Part shown: positions 44,086 through 54,179 of the stretch, in pieces
Layout: each line of letters begins with the position of its first letter
How positions within the stretch are numbered: position 1 is the stretch's first letter
Assembly (NCBI GenBank): GCA_029204225.1
Contig: CM055098.1
Span: forward strand, 11,865,552 to 11,929,551
Direction of reading: 5' to 3'
DNA length: 64,000 bases
Source of the DNA: Diphasiastrum complanatum
Taxonomy: Eukaryota; Streptophyta; Lycopodiopsida; Lycopodiales; Lycopodiaceae
Position numbers and translations under genes: made by a program
The notes under the pieces: generated by a model
Databases searched by the model: none
What the model saw: the letters and a program-made list of their open reading frames with translations, nothing else
Told to the model about the DNA's origin: nothing

Positions 44086-44759
44086 TATAAAATTTTGAGA
44101 AATCCGTTGAACGCCCATGCCGGAATCTGTGCGATATTTGGATGGTGCACTGGCCATTTGATGGAAAATGCCATGTAGAAGGTGCAATGGTGGGCTGACT
44201 GGCTGCGTAGGAAGTGCCTTGTAAGAAATGCGATGGTAGGCTGGCTGCGTTGATCAAACTGCCCAAACATCGGCCTCTTGAAGATCTGCATTCTAATTGT
44301 GCGCTGGAGGCTTCAATGCTAGAAGCATGACTGGTTGAACTGCGTAGAAGAAGAGCGCTGGAACTGAAATGGCAAGAATTGTGGCTGCGTTGATCAAAAC
44401 GATCTGCAAACTGCCTTTGGTGATGCAATGGACCGCCCCATCTGCTATTGAGAACCTGCGTGGAGAGAGAGCATGGAAGAAGACAAAAAACAGCCACAGG
44501 AGGTAATGGAAACCGCCACTAGAAACCTGCTTTTGGAGCTGCGACGACTGCCCTGGTAACCACCGTGTAGAAAATGCGAAGAAGGTCCCTGGTGGCTGGC
44601 CGAACAGCCCGATGGATGCCCTAGAGAAATCCAGAGAGAGAGAGAGAGAGTGAGAGAGAGAGAGAATGTTCGCATTGCCAACCCGTTGAAGGCTGTCGTT
44701 GGATCTACTAATCTGATTGTAAATTGTTACTTGAAGATGCATTGTAAACATATTATTGG
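44086..44759. other. Gene-poor segment left of the young LTR element
   Basis: Minus-strand frames up to 159 codons exist but look like composition effects. 'gctgcgttgatcaaa' occurs at about 44240 and 44382, with similar neighbours, so it is partly internally repeated. A GA-rich run lies at about 44630-44664. Confidence 0.35.
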
Positions 44760-44764
44760 CTAAA
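44760..44764. repeat. Target-site duplication CTAAA (left)
   Basis: Matches 50019-50023. Confidence 0.85.
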
Positions 44765-45684
44765 TGTTGTAAAGCTGACTTGGGTGCACCCAGCGTGCCC
44801 TGTAAGACTCAAAGGGGTGACACTCCCTAAGGTCCCAGAGCAAGTTAGAATGTCAAGGACTGAGCCTCCGACCTGTGGTGAGCCAGTCAAGTAGTCACAA
44901 AGTCATGAGCTAGCTCTGGAGCTCGAGTCATGGCCTAGTCAGGAAAGCAGGTTGATTCGGCCGCCGGGACGGCTCCCGGGACCCATGTCCGGGAGCCTGA
45001 CTGATTCTGCCAGGCTTGCCAAGCTTAATCAGCAAAATAAAAACTAAGTCCTAAAAAGCGTGCTTTACCAGAAAGCACTATGTTTCAAACCAGAGGGGGT
45101 GCGCCGAATCACAGCAGAACTATAGGGGGCGTCCGGCAGACAGAAACTTGGGCAGCTCAACCAGCGCCAGGAATCCAGTCGCCAGGTCTCAGCTCCCTCT
45201 ACCAGCACGAGCCAGGCACAATGCCCAGCACGTGTTGGTGGCCCCGAGACCGGTCAGTCTATGTATGAATGTAACCTCTTCCAAATCTAATAAAGTTGAT
45301 CCTTGGGGATGATTACCATTTCGGTTTCGCCTCCGGGACTGGTCCAAGTGGAAGGACCCTTACTACAACCTTTTTGCGTCGCTGGCGCCTAAGGGTCCCT
45401 GTCATCGACATGGGGCTTGCCGCTATGCCAATTGGTCAGTTTGGCGACCACTATGCCTTGGGTTTCATGTGTGGCTTGTCTTTGCCTTTGGTTACCTTTG
45501 GGGGACGGATTCTGAGTTGGCTTTCGGGTTGGTTGGGATTCCAGTTTTCTTAAGTCTGAATGGTTGAGCTTGTTACGATTCTGAGTTGGCTTTTACGTAA
45601 GTGCATGATGGATGAATGTTAGACTTAAGCGCGTGTTGGGGAAACCGCTCAAGTCCCAGCGCTCTTTGAGGCGCCGGCGCAACA
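44765..45684 (+). repeat. 5' LTR (920 bp)
   Basis: TG...CA ends. It holds a GC-rich hairpin at 44971-44997 (ggctcccgg and ccgggagcc arms) and a likely polyadenylation signal, aataaa, near 45287. A clear TATA box was not found. Open frames inside it are repeated in the right LTR and are probably not genes. Confidence 0.93.
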
Positions 45685-45686
45685 TG

Positions 45687-45699
45687 TGGTATCAGAGCC
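45687..45699 (+). promoter_or_regulatory. Primer binding site, tRNA-iMet type
   Basis: Reads tggtatcagagcc, a perfect match to the usual plant iMet primer site. Two bases separate it from the LTR. Confidence 0.92.
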
Positions 45700-45775
45700 G
45701 ACTAGCCGGTCAGCTACGCAAGTCTCACAGGGATGGCCACGTTTTTGGGATTTGTCAGGACAATTGTTGCGCAAG

Positions 45776-46163
45776 GTGCTGCCCACAGTGTAAGCACGGG
45801 TGCGTCCACGGTCGGGGTGGTCGGCAGAACGGGGGACTTGATGAGTCAAAGTGCTGCCCTCGAGGTGTAAGCACGGTCAGTTCTCGCGGTTCGGGCCTGG
45901 CGCTGTCTGCACGTAGGACGGATGAGGCAAAGTGCTGCCTAGGTAGGTGAAAGCACGGTCTGTACCTTGTGGGGTGCGGGGCGACATATTCGAACTGTAC
46001 GGGTTAACCATTGATACAGAGATGCTGCTCGAATTCGGGTGTAAAGCACGGGTGGTTAGCTGCCGGTGCGGGATAGCTGCCGATCGTTTAGCTATAAGGG
46101 CTATCGACCAAAAAGTGGTGGGGCGTGACTGAGGCAATGTGCTGCTTAATGGTGAAAGCACGG
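45776..46163 (+). repeat. Five small hairpins in the leader (GTGCT...AGCACGG)
   Basis: Hairpins at 45776-45799, 45851-45876, 45932-45958, 46022-46051 and 46139-46163. Each starts gtgctgc (atgctgc in the fourth), has a variable loop with a 'ggtg' word, and ends aagcacgg. The stem pairs GTGCT with AGCAC. The second, third and fifth are preceded by gatgag or tgag plus a-rich bases. Spacing is 75-115 bp. They lie between primer site and gag, where retroelements keep packaging and dimerisation signals. Function is inferred only. Confidence 0.8.
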
Positions 46164-46518
46164 ATGGTTGGATGGATGTTTCCCCGTGGGCTAATTCTGT
46201 GATAGATTTGTGTGGGCGCGGCTAGGCAAAGGTCCTACGTCCGGTCTCAGGGGGGGTTTGTGGCTTGAGAGGGATCCTCTGTGTTTTGCTTTGGTTGGTA
46301 TGTTCCGTTTGTCGTGTGCTTGCTTGGACACAAATGACCTGGTTCCTACTTGGCTCTCAGGTGATGTGGGCGTGCTAAGTTTGAGGAAGGGATATTTTCA
46401 TTGAAGCTGATTTAATAAAGAAGAAAAGAGAGCTGTGGGGCCCGGCTGACAGAAGGGAGAGCTTCAAATATAAAAAGGATTGAGGCGATAATCTGTTGGA
46501 AGTACACCTCTGACTATA

Positions 46519-48731
46519 ATGGAGGACCATCTTGAAGAGTTACGAGCACTGACGGACGGAGAAGAGCTGACTCGAGAATACAGCTCTCGCATGCATCGAG
46601 ATGGCACCAGGTCCAAGTCGAGAAAGAAAGAGCGTATGCACTCCACAGTGGCGCCCCTCCATGAAGAGATGGGTGGCCCTTCTGAACCTACACCAAGAGA
46701 TGAACCCTTGCCAGAGGCACAACAGGACCTCTTTGAAGTGAAGATGCGGCAATACTTATCAAGCGCAATGACGGCTATGCTTAGCGAGGTGAAGAAGGAT
46801 AGAGAAACCGAAAGGAAAGAATGGCAAACATCCTTGCGAGCCATGAATCTTACCCAAATTAACCTTGCTAGAGAAATGAGAGACGGGCTAACACAGCTCG
46901 AAGCCAGGTTTGAAGAGTTGGAAGCAACTAGGGAGAATGCAGTGGCGCCTCCTCCACAGATACCAAGAGAACCACGAGCGCGAACCACAAAGGGCCCAAG
47001 AAAGACTGCCAAAGTGAAAGCACCACCTACTTTCAAAGGAGAGCTAACATTCGAGTTGTGGAAGATTGGTTGTTTCACATGGACCATTACTTCCGTCTAA
47101 TGAACACTCCTGAGGAAGAAAGAACTGACTTGGCATTAGCATATTTTGAGGGCTACACTACAAATTGGTACCGGATGGCAGGAATGCATTTTCAAACATG
47201 GGACGCATTCAAAGCCGCGTTACGAGAGGAGTTCATACCGAAGGATTCACACATGAGATTGAGGACAGAATTATCGGGGCTCAAACATAAAGGGTCATTG
47301 CGAGAGTACCTCAATAGATTCAGACAGAGTGTATGGGTTATTGAAGATATGTCCGAGGCGGACAAAACTCATTACCTATTGTCTGGAATGCAATCCTGGA
47401 CCCGACGTGCGATAGACAGCTACATGCCCCATGATTTCAATTCAACTATTCGAGCGGCTGAAATGGTTTGTGATTATGAGAGCACATTGGCACCAGCTGC
47501 TCCCGCAACCTCAACAAGAGTATTTAGTGGATCCAGACCGAGTCCGAGCTTCTTTTCAAGGGGGGACTCAGCTCCAAATGGCAACCAAGCCTCGAGTAGC
47601 GTGAATAAATTCCCAACAAAAACAGGGTTTGGCAACCAAGACAACAATGGAGGGAACATGTTCCAGAGAAGAAACAATGTTGGACCTTCAACTAGTCACA
47701 GCAACAGCTCACCAACAGTGGGCAGTTCCATGCGCTGCTTCAACTGTCATCAGCAAGGTCACTCTTGGAGATCATGCCCCAAACCATTGAATAAGCAAAT
47801 CATGGCTGCTATTGAAGGATTTGATAGGATGGAGAGAGAGGCATTTGATCAAGAAGATGGTGAACAAGATGATGAAGAGGACCCAGAAACGGATTTGACG
47901 GAGTCTGACCTGAATGCCTTGCAACAGATAGGGGCACTTGCGGCTTATCGTGAACATCTTATGGCGACTCCTGCGAGAGGATCCAAGTTATTGTACCTGA
48001 AAGGCTGTATTCAAGGCAGGATCATTTACTTCATGGTAGACCTGGGGGCGTCACATAACTACTTGTCAGAAAAACTGACAGGAGAATTGGACATCCAATG
48101 TGAAGAAAATGTGACTCCTATTTGTGTGGAGACCGCGAAAGGTACAATGACCACTTGTAGATTGGCAACCAACTTACCAATCTCTCTGGGAGCCTGGAAG
48201 AATCGACTAACGTTCACAATCTTGAAGATGGATGCCTTCGACGCTATTTTGGGATTAAGCTGGTTTAACGAACATGTGGTGGCCTTCTTGGCAAAAGGGG
48301 TTAACCTTGTGTTATTATATAATGGCAGGAGACCTTGTGTCGTCAGAGTTGTGCCAGGGGACCAACTAGAAAGGAACGACACAAATGAACCTGAGCCAAC
48401 CATTCCTCCCAATCTCATTCACCTATTTAACGAAGGACAACCAACAGTGACAGACCAGCTGACACGGGAACAAATGGAGCCAAAATTGCCTATAGTCTCT
48501 ACATCAAAGGTGAATTCAAGTGCCGATGCAGAGCTCAAGGAGCTCACCTTGTGTGACCAAGCGAAAACTCACTTTTTTAATGAAAGACATCCAACAGTGA
48601 CAAACCAGCTGACGCGAGGTCAAATGGAGCCAACATTGCCTGCAGTTTCTACGTCAAAGGTGAATCTAAGTGCCGATGCAGAGCTCAAGGAGCTCAACCT
48701 GGACGACCAAACGAAATATCTAGAGTCCTAG
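46519..48731 (+). pseudogene. Gag-protease polyprotein, one frameshift
   Basis: From ATG 46519 the first frame gives a charged, coiled-coil-like N-terminal part. The frame changes near 47041-47060 (KAPPTFKGEL is followed in another frame by VEDWLFHMDHYF). The gag core follows: TNWYRMAGMHFQTWDAFKAA and LREYLNRFRQSVW, then a CCHC knuckle, CFNCHQQGHSWRSC (about 47735-47776). A retroviral-type aspartic protease comes next: YFMVDLGASHNYLS, where the usual D-[S/T]-G-A is D-L-G-A, then AILGLSWF. Two 50-residue repeats close the protein. The Ser/Thr to Leu change next to the catalytic Asp would impair the protease. The rest of the frame is open for 557 codons, consistent with a recent copy. Whether the single frameshift is a mutation or a recoding site is open. 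Confidence 0.88.
48420..48719 (+). repeat. 150-bp tandem coding repeat (two copies)
   Basis: Units at 48420-48569 and 48570-48719 encode about 50 residues each, starting HLFNE and HFFNE and containing the STSKVN and SADAELKEL words. The length is a multiple of three, so the frame is kept. Confidence 0.85.
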
Positions 48732-49088
48732 GGGACTCATCCAGATGTGCGACGACAACGACATATCTGAGGCTTAAGGGAGCCGTGAGTACCTTTTTCT
48801 TTCATGCTAATAAAGTAAGCCGCATTTCTCATTGAGGAGTGAGCTTCAGTTTGATGTCTAAGTGCAGCAGCTTCACACAGGTTTTACGTAAGTGAACTAG
48901 ATCCACACTTTTCCTGTGCTGGGTGTAAAACACAATATCATTACTCTGCTTTACAGTTGGTTTCCTTTGGCCGGTGAATCAAGCCCGTGCCCTTGTATAT
49001 GTGACTAAAGTCTGGCCGGTGAATTAAGCCCGTGCCATGAGTCTTAGGTTCTAGTTTGGCCCTAATGAGGACATCAGCTTTCTCAAAC
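48732..49088 (+). other. Short 3' interior tail of the gag-only element
   Basis: Noncoding. Two near-repeats with 'ggccggtgaat' and 'agcccgtgcc' occur at about 48970 and 49014. Confidence 0.5.
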
Positions 49089-49098
49089 GAGGGGAGGA
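49089..49098 (+). promoter_or_regulatory. Polypurine tract
   Basis: Reads gaggggagga directly before the TG of the right LTR. Confidence 0.85.
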
Positions 49099-50018
49099 TG
49101 TTGTAAAGCTGACTTGGGTGCACCCAGCGTGCCCTGTAAGACTCAAAGGGGTGACACTCCCTAAGGTCCCAGAGCAAGTTAGAATGTCAAGGACTGAGCC
49201 TCCGACCTGTGGTGAGCCAGTCAAGTAGTCACAAAGTCATGAGCTAGCTCTGGAGCTCGAGTCATGGCCTAGTCAGGAAAGCAGGTTGATTCGGCCGCCG
49301 GGACGGCTCCCGGGACCCATGTCCGGGAGCCAGACTGATTCTGCCAGGCTTGCCAGGCTTAATCAGCAAAATAAAAACTAAGTCCTAAAAAGCGTGCTTT
49401 ACCAGAAAGCACTATGTTTCAAACCAGAGGGGGTGCGCCGAATCACAGCAGAACTATAGGGGGAGTTCGGCAGACAGAAACTTGGGCAGCTCAACCAGCG
49501 CCAGGAATCCAGTCGCCAGGTCTCAGCTCCCTCTACCAGCACGAGCCAGGCACAATGCCCAGCACGTTTTGGTGGCCCCGAGACCGGTCAGTCTATGTAT
49601 GAATGTAACCTCTTCCAAATCTAATAAAGTTGATCCTTGGGGATGATTACCATTTCGGTTTCGCCTCCGGGACTGGTCCAAGTGGAAGGACCCTTACTAC
49701 AACCTTTTTGCGTCGTTGGCGCCTAAGGGTCCCTGTCATCGACATGGGGCTTGCCGCTATGCCAATTGGTCAGTTTGGCGACCACTATGCCTTGGGTTTC
49801 ATGTGTGGCTTGTCTTTGCCTTTGGTTACCTTTTGGGGACGGATTCTGAGTTGGCTTTCGGGTTGGTTGGGATTCCAGTTTTCTTAAGTCTGAATGATTA
49901 AGCTTGTTACGATTCTGAGTTGGCTTTTACGTAAGTGCATGATGGATGAATGTTAGACTTAAGCGCGTGTTGGGGAAACCGCTCAAGTCCCAGCGCCCTT
50001 TGAGGCGCCGGCGCAACA
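49099..50018 (+). repeat. 3' LTR (920 bp)
   Basis: Same length as the left LTR, differing at about ten positions, for example the triplet at 45119 region (gcgtcc against agttcc) and gtctgaatggttgag against gtctgaatgattaag. Confidence 0.93.
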
Positions 50019-50023
50019 CTAAA
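50019..50023. repeat. Target-site duplication CTAAA (right)
   Basis: Matches 44760-44764. Confidence 0.85.
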
Positions 50024-50219
50024 TGTGCCATTCAAACTACTCTAGAATAGCCAAAACTGATGTGTGATGGCTACCATGGATTTGCCTTACTACCATGGAT
50101 TTGCCTTACTGTCTTGGATAACCGCTTGTAAGATGTCGCTACTTGTTTGGATGTAAGAATAAAAAATCATCGCTTCTTTGTCCTACAAATATGGATGCCA
50201 ACAGGTCTAAAATTTGCCA

Positions 50220-50816
50220 TTAGGCTGGAGATGAAAATCGATTGTAGAATATCGTTGCTGAACTGCGTGAGGAGGGTGTTGAGCTGCACTGAGAGATGGA
50301 GATCTTAACTGCATAAATCATTACCAGTGCTTTTCGCTCTGTGGTTGAGTAATTCATTTTAGTATCACTGAGCTGGCGGCTTGCAAATCGGATCGGAAAA
50401 TCCTTTTTGTGTTCTCCTGGCTGGGTTAAGACTACTCCTACTGCATACTTCGATGCATCTCCATGAAACTCAATGGACCAATTGGGTGGACGTAAGATTG
50501 GTGCTGAGACCAATGCATCTTTAAGCTTCCGGAAAGCCTTTAGGATTTTCTCATAACAATGTGGATCCGTTGTGAGTCTGTAAATTGGTCGTGCTAACTC
50601 CGCAAAATCTAGGATGAAAATCCTGTGATAGTTAGCATGACCCATAAAGATGTAGACCTCGCGGATCGTTCCTGGTGGTGGTAGATTAACAATGATCCTG
50701 ATTTTCGATAGGTCTGTGGCGATCCCATGTCTAGATACTATATGGCCAAGAATCAAGCCATGTGTAACCCAAAATTGACATTTTTTGGATTCAAGGAGAT
50801 CTGAAATTCGAGGCAT
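50220..50816 (-). pseudogene. Gypsy RT end and RNase H
   Basis: The frame runs from the RT thumb (LILGHIVSRHGIATD) and connection (GHANYHRIFILDFAELARPIYRLT) into RNase H: EFHGDASKYAVGVVLTQ, FASRQLSDTKMNYSTTERKAL (usual 'ysttEkE.LAvv.a'). It fails after KISISQC. The first RNase H Asp region (DAS) and the Glu (TTER) are present. The end of RNase H and everything beyond is lost near 50220-50280. Confidence 0.8.
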
Positions 50817-51773
50817 TTTTGAAGCACTTTCTCTAGGTTACATAGGTACTCAACATTAGGTCCATGCATGCATAGAAAATCTCCAAATTTTTTTGCAAAT
50901 ATTCTTTGAACGTCGCCTACATAACTCTCTGAAAAGTGCTTGGGACATTACAAAGTCCAAATGACATTACCTTATAGGCATAAGTCCCTCATTCAGTGGC
51001 GAATGTTGTCTTGTGCTGATCTTGAGGTCACTTGATTGTAACCACTAAAGTCGTCCAGGAAACTGTAGGCTCTGCTCCAGCTACTCTGTCCAGGACACTT
51101 TCCCTAAATGGTAAGGAAAAATGGTCCTGTTTGGTGACTTCAGATTCACACAGATTCGTATTTTGCCGTTCTTCTTGGGCACTATAACTATAGGCAATAC
51201 CCACTCAGTGTGCTCGATTTCATAAATGAAATCAGCATCTAACAGCTTCTGCAACTCTTGCTTGATCAGTTCCGTATAGTTCGGGTTGCAACGGTAATAG
51301 CGGCTCACCTTGGGGACTGCTCCATCTACCAAGGGTATGGTATGTTGGACTACTGTTGGTGGGATACCCTTTAAATCACTATAATTCCATGCAAAACAAT
51401 CCCTGTATTCCACCAACAATGATCGTAGTCTTTTAAATTGTGTGGGCGTTAACTGCTCTCCCACGTGCACTATCTTTTCTTTTTCTCCTGGCTCGGCAAG
51501 GTTCATCGGTTGTGTTTGCGCAGGTCCCTCGAAGAGTTGTTTCGCTGGTTCCTGGCTTTGATCAGGTTCTCGTTGTGTTTGCGGCATCATTATTACCACG
51601 TCATCCAAGGTATAATTCTTGAAGGTCTCAGGCATCTCGTGAACTAGTGCTCGACGAGATTCCTCCTTCAGCATATTGATCTTAGCCCGACTGGCCATCT
51701 TTTGGTTCTCTGTCATCTGAGAAGAAGATGATGCTGTATTAGAGTTCATCTTGATTGAGATCAAGGAATCCAA
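50817..51773 (-). pseudogene. Gypsy RT N-terminal part, catalytic motif lost
   Basis: A 230-codon frame (51773-51081) holds the lead-in LTPTQFKRLRSLLVEYRDCFAW (usual 'll.ey.dvFAW'), then VVQHTIPLVDGAVPKVSRYYR and LLDADFIYEIEHTEWVLPIVIVPKKNGKIRICVN. The next 260 bp, in shifting frames, shows FGLCNVPSTFQRVM and LEKVLQKC. The YxDD motif expected between them cannot be read (the place reads FYACMD or DFLCMH). RT is therefore inactive. Confidence 0.75.
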
Positions 51774-52449
51774 TGTCTTATTCTTGCCTTTTCTTGTCTA
51801 TGGTTGGATTCGTCCTTGTTGTCTTTCTTCGGAACTGGTGTGGCATTCGCCTCGTGGTTGCAAATATCAACATCTACTATAGCTATAGCTTCTTCGGGTA
51901 GATCACTCCATCGGATCACCTGGTTGTAGCGTTGTTTTAAGTGGTTCTTCTTGTTTGCAGGTGTCTTTGGTGGATCTATCTTTGAAACTTTCACCATAGC
52001 AGATTTTTGTGGCAATTGAGCTGGTACTGTCTCGATTCCATGGCAATCTGGGTCCAGATGTTGTAGGACCTATTCATTTGTCAGCTTAGTCTCCTTGTTG
52101 TAAGTCAGAGCATGTTGCCAAGGGACTAAATCATCGTCCACTGGATTCTCAATAGATTCTGCTGATAGCCATGCTACGTTGATCATATTCACCCCAAATG
52201 TAACTGGTGTGTCCATGGTGTAACACTTGGGTGAAGATGTGCTGGGTTCAGGATCCGATTCATATTGGCAGTCAATCATTGCTAATGCATTCGTCCATAT
52301 CATGACATCTGTCTCTGAATCATAGTGAATACCTCTGACTTGCCTTGGGTGATCGACCGTATAATCTGTCATTGATGATTCGTCATTAGCCTTGGGTGCA
52401 ATAGGTTTCACCGCCCATGTGGTTAGATCGACCTTTATAGCCTGTTCTC
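51774..52449 (-). pseudogene. Linker between protease and RT of the gypsy element
   Basis: Frames at 51761-52015 and 52070-52528 carry charged, Thr- and Asp-rich sequence, including KPTFENREQAIKVDLTTWAV, without a known domain. Such poorly conserved linkers occur between protease and RT in plant gypsy elements. Confidence 0.45.
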
Positions 52450-53477
52450 TATTCTCGAAGGTGGGTTTTTCCATACCCCAGCAACCAAGGCCTTCCCAGT
52501 AAAACACGGTATGTGGTAGGGGACTCAAGTATGTCCATCACTACAAAAGTGATCACAGACTGCATGCTTGCTATTCTCACAGGGATGTCATTGACTACAC
52601 CCTTTGGCTTTACACAAGATTGATCCACTAGTTTGATGGCGAATTTTGTTGGCTTCAATCCCTGTAAACCTCACTTTTGATACAAGGTAGTAGAGATCAA
52701 GTTGACACCTGATCCTCCATCTACCATTACTGCCTCATCCTCGAATCTCTTGTGCTTGATTGGCATGGTGATGTTGTGTTCCTCACTCTCCCATGCTACC
52801 CCGATGTGGAGGACATTACTTGTCTCATCGTATCCCGCACAATATATGGGCTCTGGTGCTATTGGTTTCACTTCTATTTTGGCCCATTCAGCCAAGAGGC
52901 CTTTAGCTCGTGGTGCAATCTGCAACAACTCTCCCAAGGATAAGCTGACACGGCTTGCTAACAAACTAGCGAGCACTTTCGCATGCGGTACCTCGGACTC
53001 CACACCGTGGAAATGTGATTCATGATGATGCAATCGATCATTCTGATTAGTGTGCAATGGTGAGCTCGCTCGTGGTACTGGTTCTTCATTAGCAAGAGGT
53101 TCTACAGTTGTGGATTTTTCTTGTGCTTTTTCCTCCGCTTGCGCTCTTTGTACCCAATTCCGTATCTTCTGATACTGTCTTCTTTCCTCTCTCACATTCG
53201 AATATGGCGCTGAAGTCGAGAGTTGGTCATCAATGACTGACGGTGGTGGTGAGAGAGCCACTTCCTTCCGCTTATGTGCTCGTGTGACGGCTAACACAGG
53301 GGCATGGAAACGTTGTTTTTTCGATGGCATCCCCGCTGGAACTGTTGCTGGTTGTATTGCAATGAAGTTCAATGGCACACTGGTCCCAAGTCTCAGTAGA
53401 CAGTCCTTGTAGCAGTGTCCATAACCGCATTCCCGACAGAAGGATGTATATTGTCCCTTGTAAGGACATTCAGCCAT
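52450..53477 (-). pseudogene. Gypsy gag C-terminus and aspartic protease
   Basis: Reading leftward from 53477: a second knuckle, CRECGYGHCYKDC, a long Ser/Pro-rich linker, and the protease start AVMVDGGSGVNLIS (catalytic motif D-G-G-S, usual 'vDgGSg.Nli'). After a frame break near 52660 the protease continues with VLLGRPWL, the usual 'iLGRPwl' near its end. The catalytic Asp is present, though the frame break would prevent a full product. Confidence 0.75.
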
Positions 53478-54148
53478 TCTGTGTCCTTTGCCACATCCAT
53501 AGCAGCCATAATTTCTCCCACCCTAACGCTGATGTAGTCCCTGACCCTTTCTTTTTTTTCCATCTTGACTTTGCTCAACAGGAGAAACGGGTCCTCTAGC
53601 AATTTCCTTGGTTTAAAGTGCATGATGAGAGCCGCTTTAACAGCTTCCTATGTGGTCTTTTCTTCCTTTGACAAGCTAAAAAACCAATCTTGAGCCACAA
53701 CTACTAGCGACTCTGACAAGTTGAAAAACCAATCTTGAGCCACAACTACTAGCGACATGGGGAGCAACATCAACTTCTCTCCAGGTGTCTGATCGTCGTA
53801 GATTTCACAAGCTTGCTCGTAGATCTGGAGGAAACGGATGGGATCCGATGATCCGTCGTATTTTGGTATTTCCATCAGTGGTGCTCTCCAGACTGCTTGC
53901 AAGGGTGCAACAGGTATGGGTTGACCCATTGGATCCATTGGCACTGGTTTCGGTTCTGCCTCTGGTTGTGCAATTGCTATTCTGGGAAGGTGTGATGCTT
54001 GGTTGGTTGTTCTTCTTGCTATTGATCGTCCAGATCTCAGATTCATCCGATGGTAGGGTCCAAGTTTGTTGGATCTTGTTGATACAGTTGAATGCAATCT
54101 AGATCTTAGAGATCTAATAAATTTGATAGGTCGGTATTGAAAATTCAA
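53393..54148 (-). pseudogene. Gypsy gag with internal tandem duplication
   Basis: Leftward from 54148: Arg-rich start, then APLMEIPKYDGSSDPIRFLQIYEQA (gag core), KLMLLPMSLVVVAQDWFFNL, and the same SLVVVAQDWFF again because of a 45-bp duplication. After frame changes comes a knuckle, CYGCGKGHRMAEC (about 53515-53477). Its spacing is C-x2-C-x3-H-x4-C, one residue shorter than the classical retroviral knuckle; the second knuckle has the same short spacing. Confidence 0.75.
53670..53759. repeat. 45-bp tandem duplication in gag
   Basis: Units at 53670-53714 and 53715-53759 differ at a few bases. The length keeps the frame. Confidence 0.9.
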
Positions 54149-54179
54149 GCCTCTTACCGTGGTTTTTCATGGATAACTT

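Larger units (their letters stand above)
44765..50018 (+). mobile_element. Young, complete, gag-protease-only LTR retrotransposon (5254 bp)
   Basis: Two LTRs of exactly 920 bp with TG...CA ends, a 5-bp CTAAA target duplication, an iMet-type primer site 2 bp after the left LTR, and a purine tract directly before the right LTR. By eye I count about ten substitutions between the LTRs (about 1.1%) and no indels. The interior (45685-49098) has an 820-bp leader with five small hairpins, then one gag-protease reading frame and a short tail. There is no RT, RNase H or integrase. The structure fits the plant class called TR-GAG or other gag-only non-autonomous elements, which need enzymes from an autonomous partner. 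Confidence 0.93.

Noticed and set aside
45080-45553. Open frames repeated almost identically at 49414-49887
   Set aside because: They lie inside the two LTRs of one element; the match is due to LTR identity and there is no sign of a gene.
45840-45960. Hammerhead ribozyme, suggested by gatgag words next to hairpins as in plant retrozymes
   Set aside because: The core needs CUGAUGA, stem II and a GAAA in register; the GAAA part is absent in the copies.
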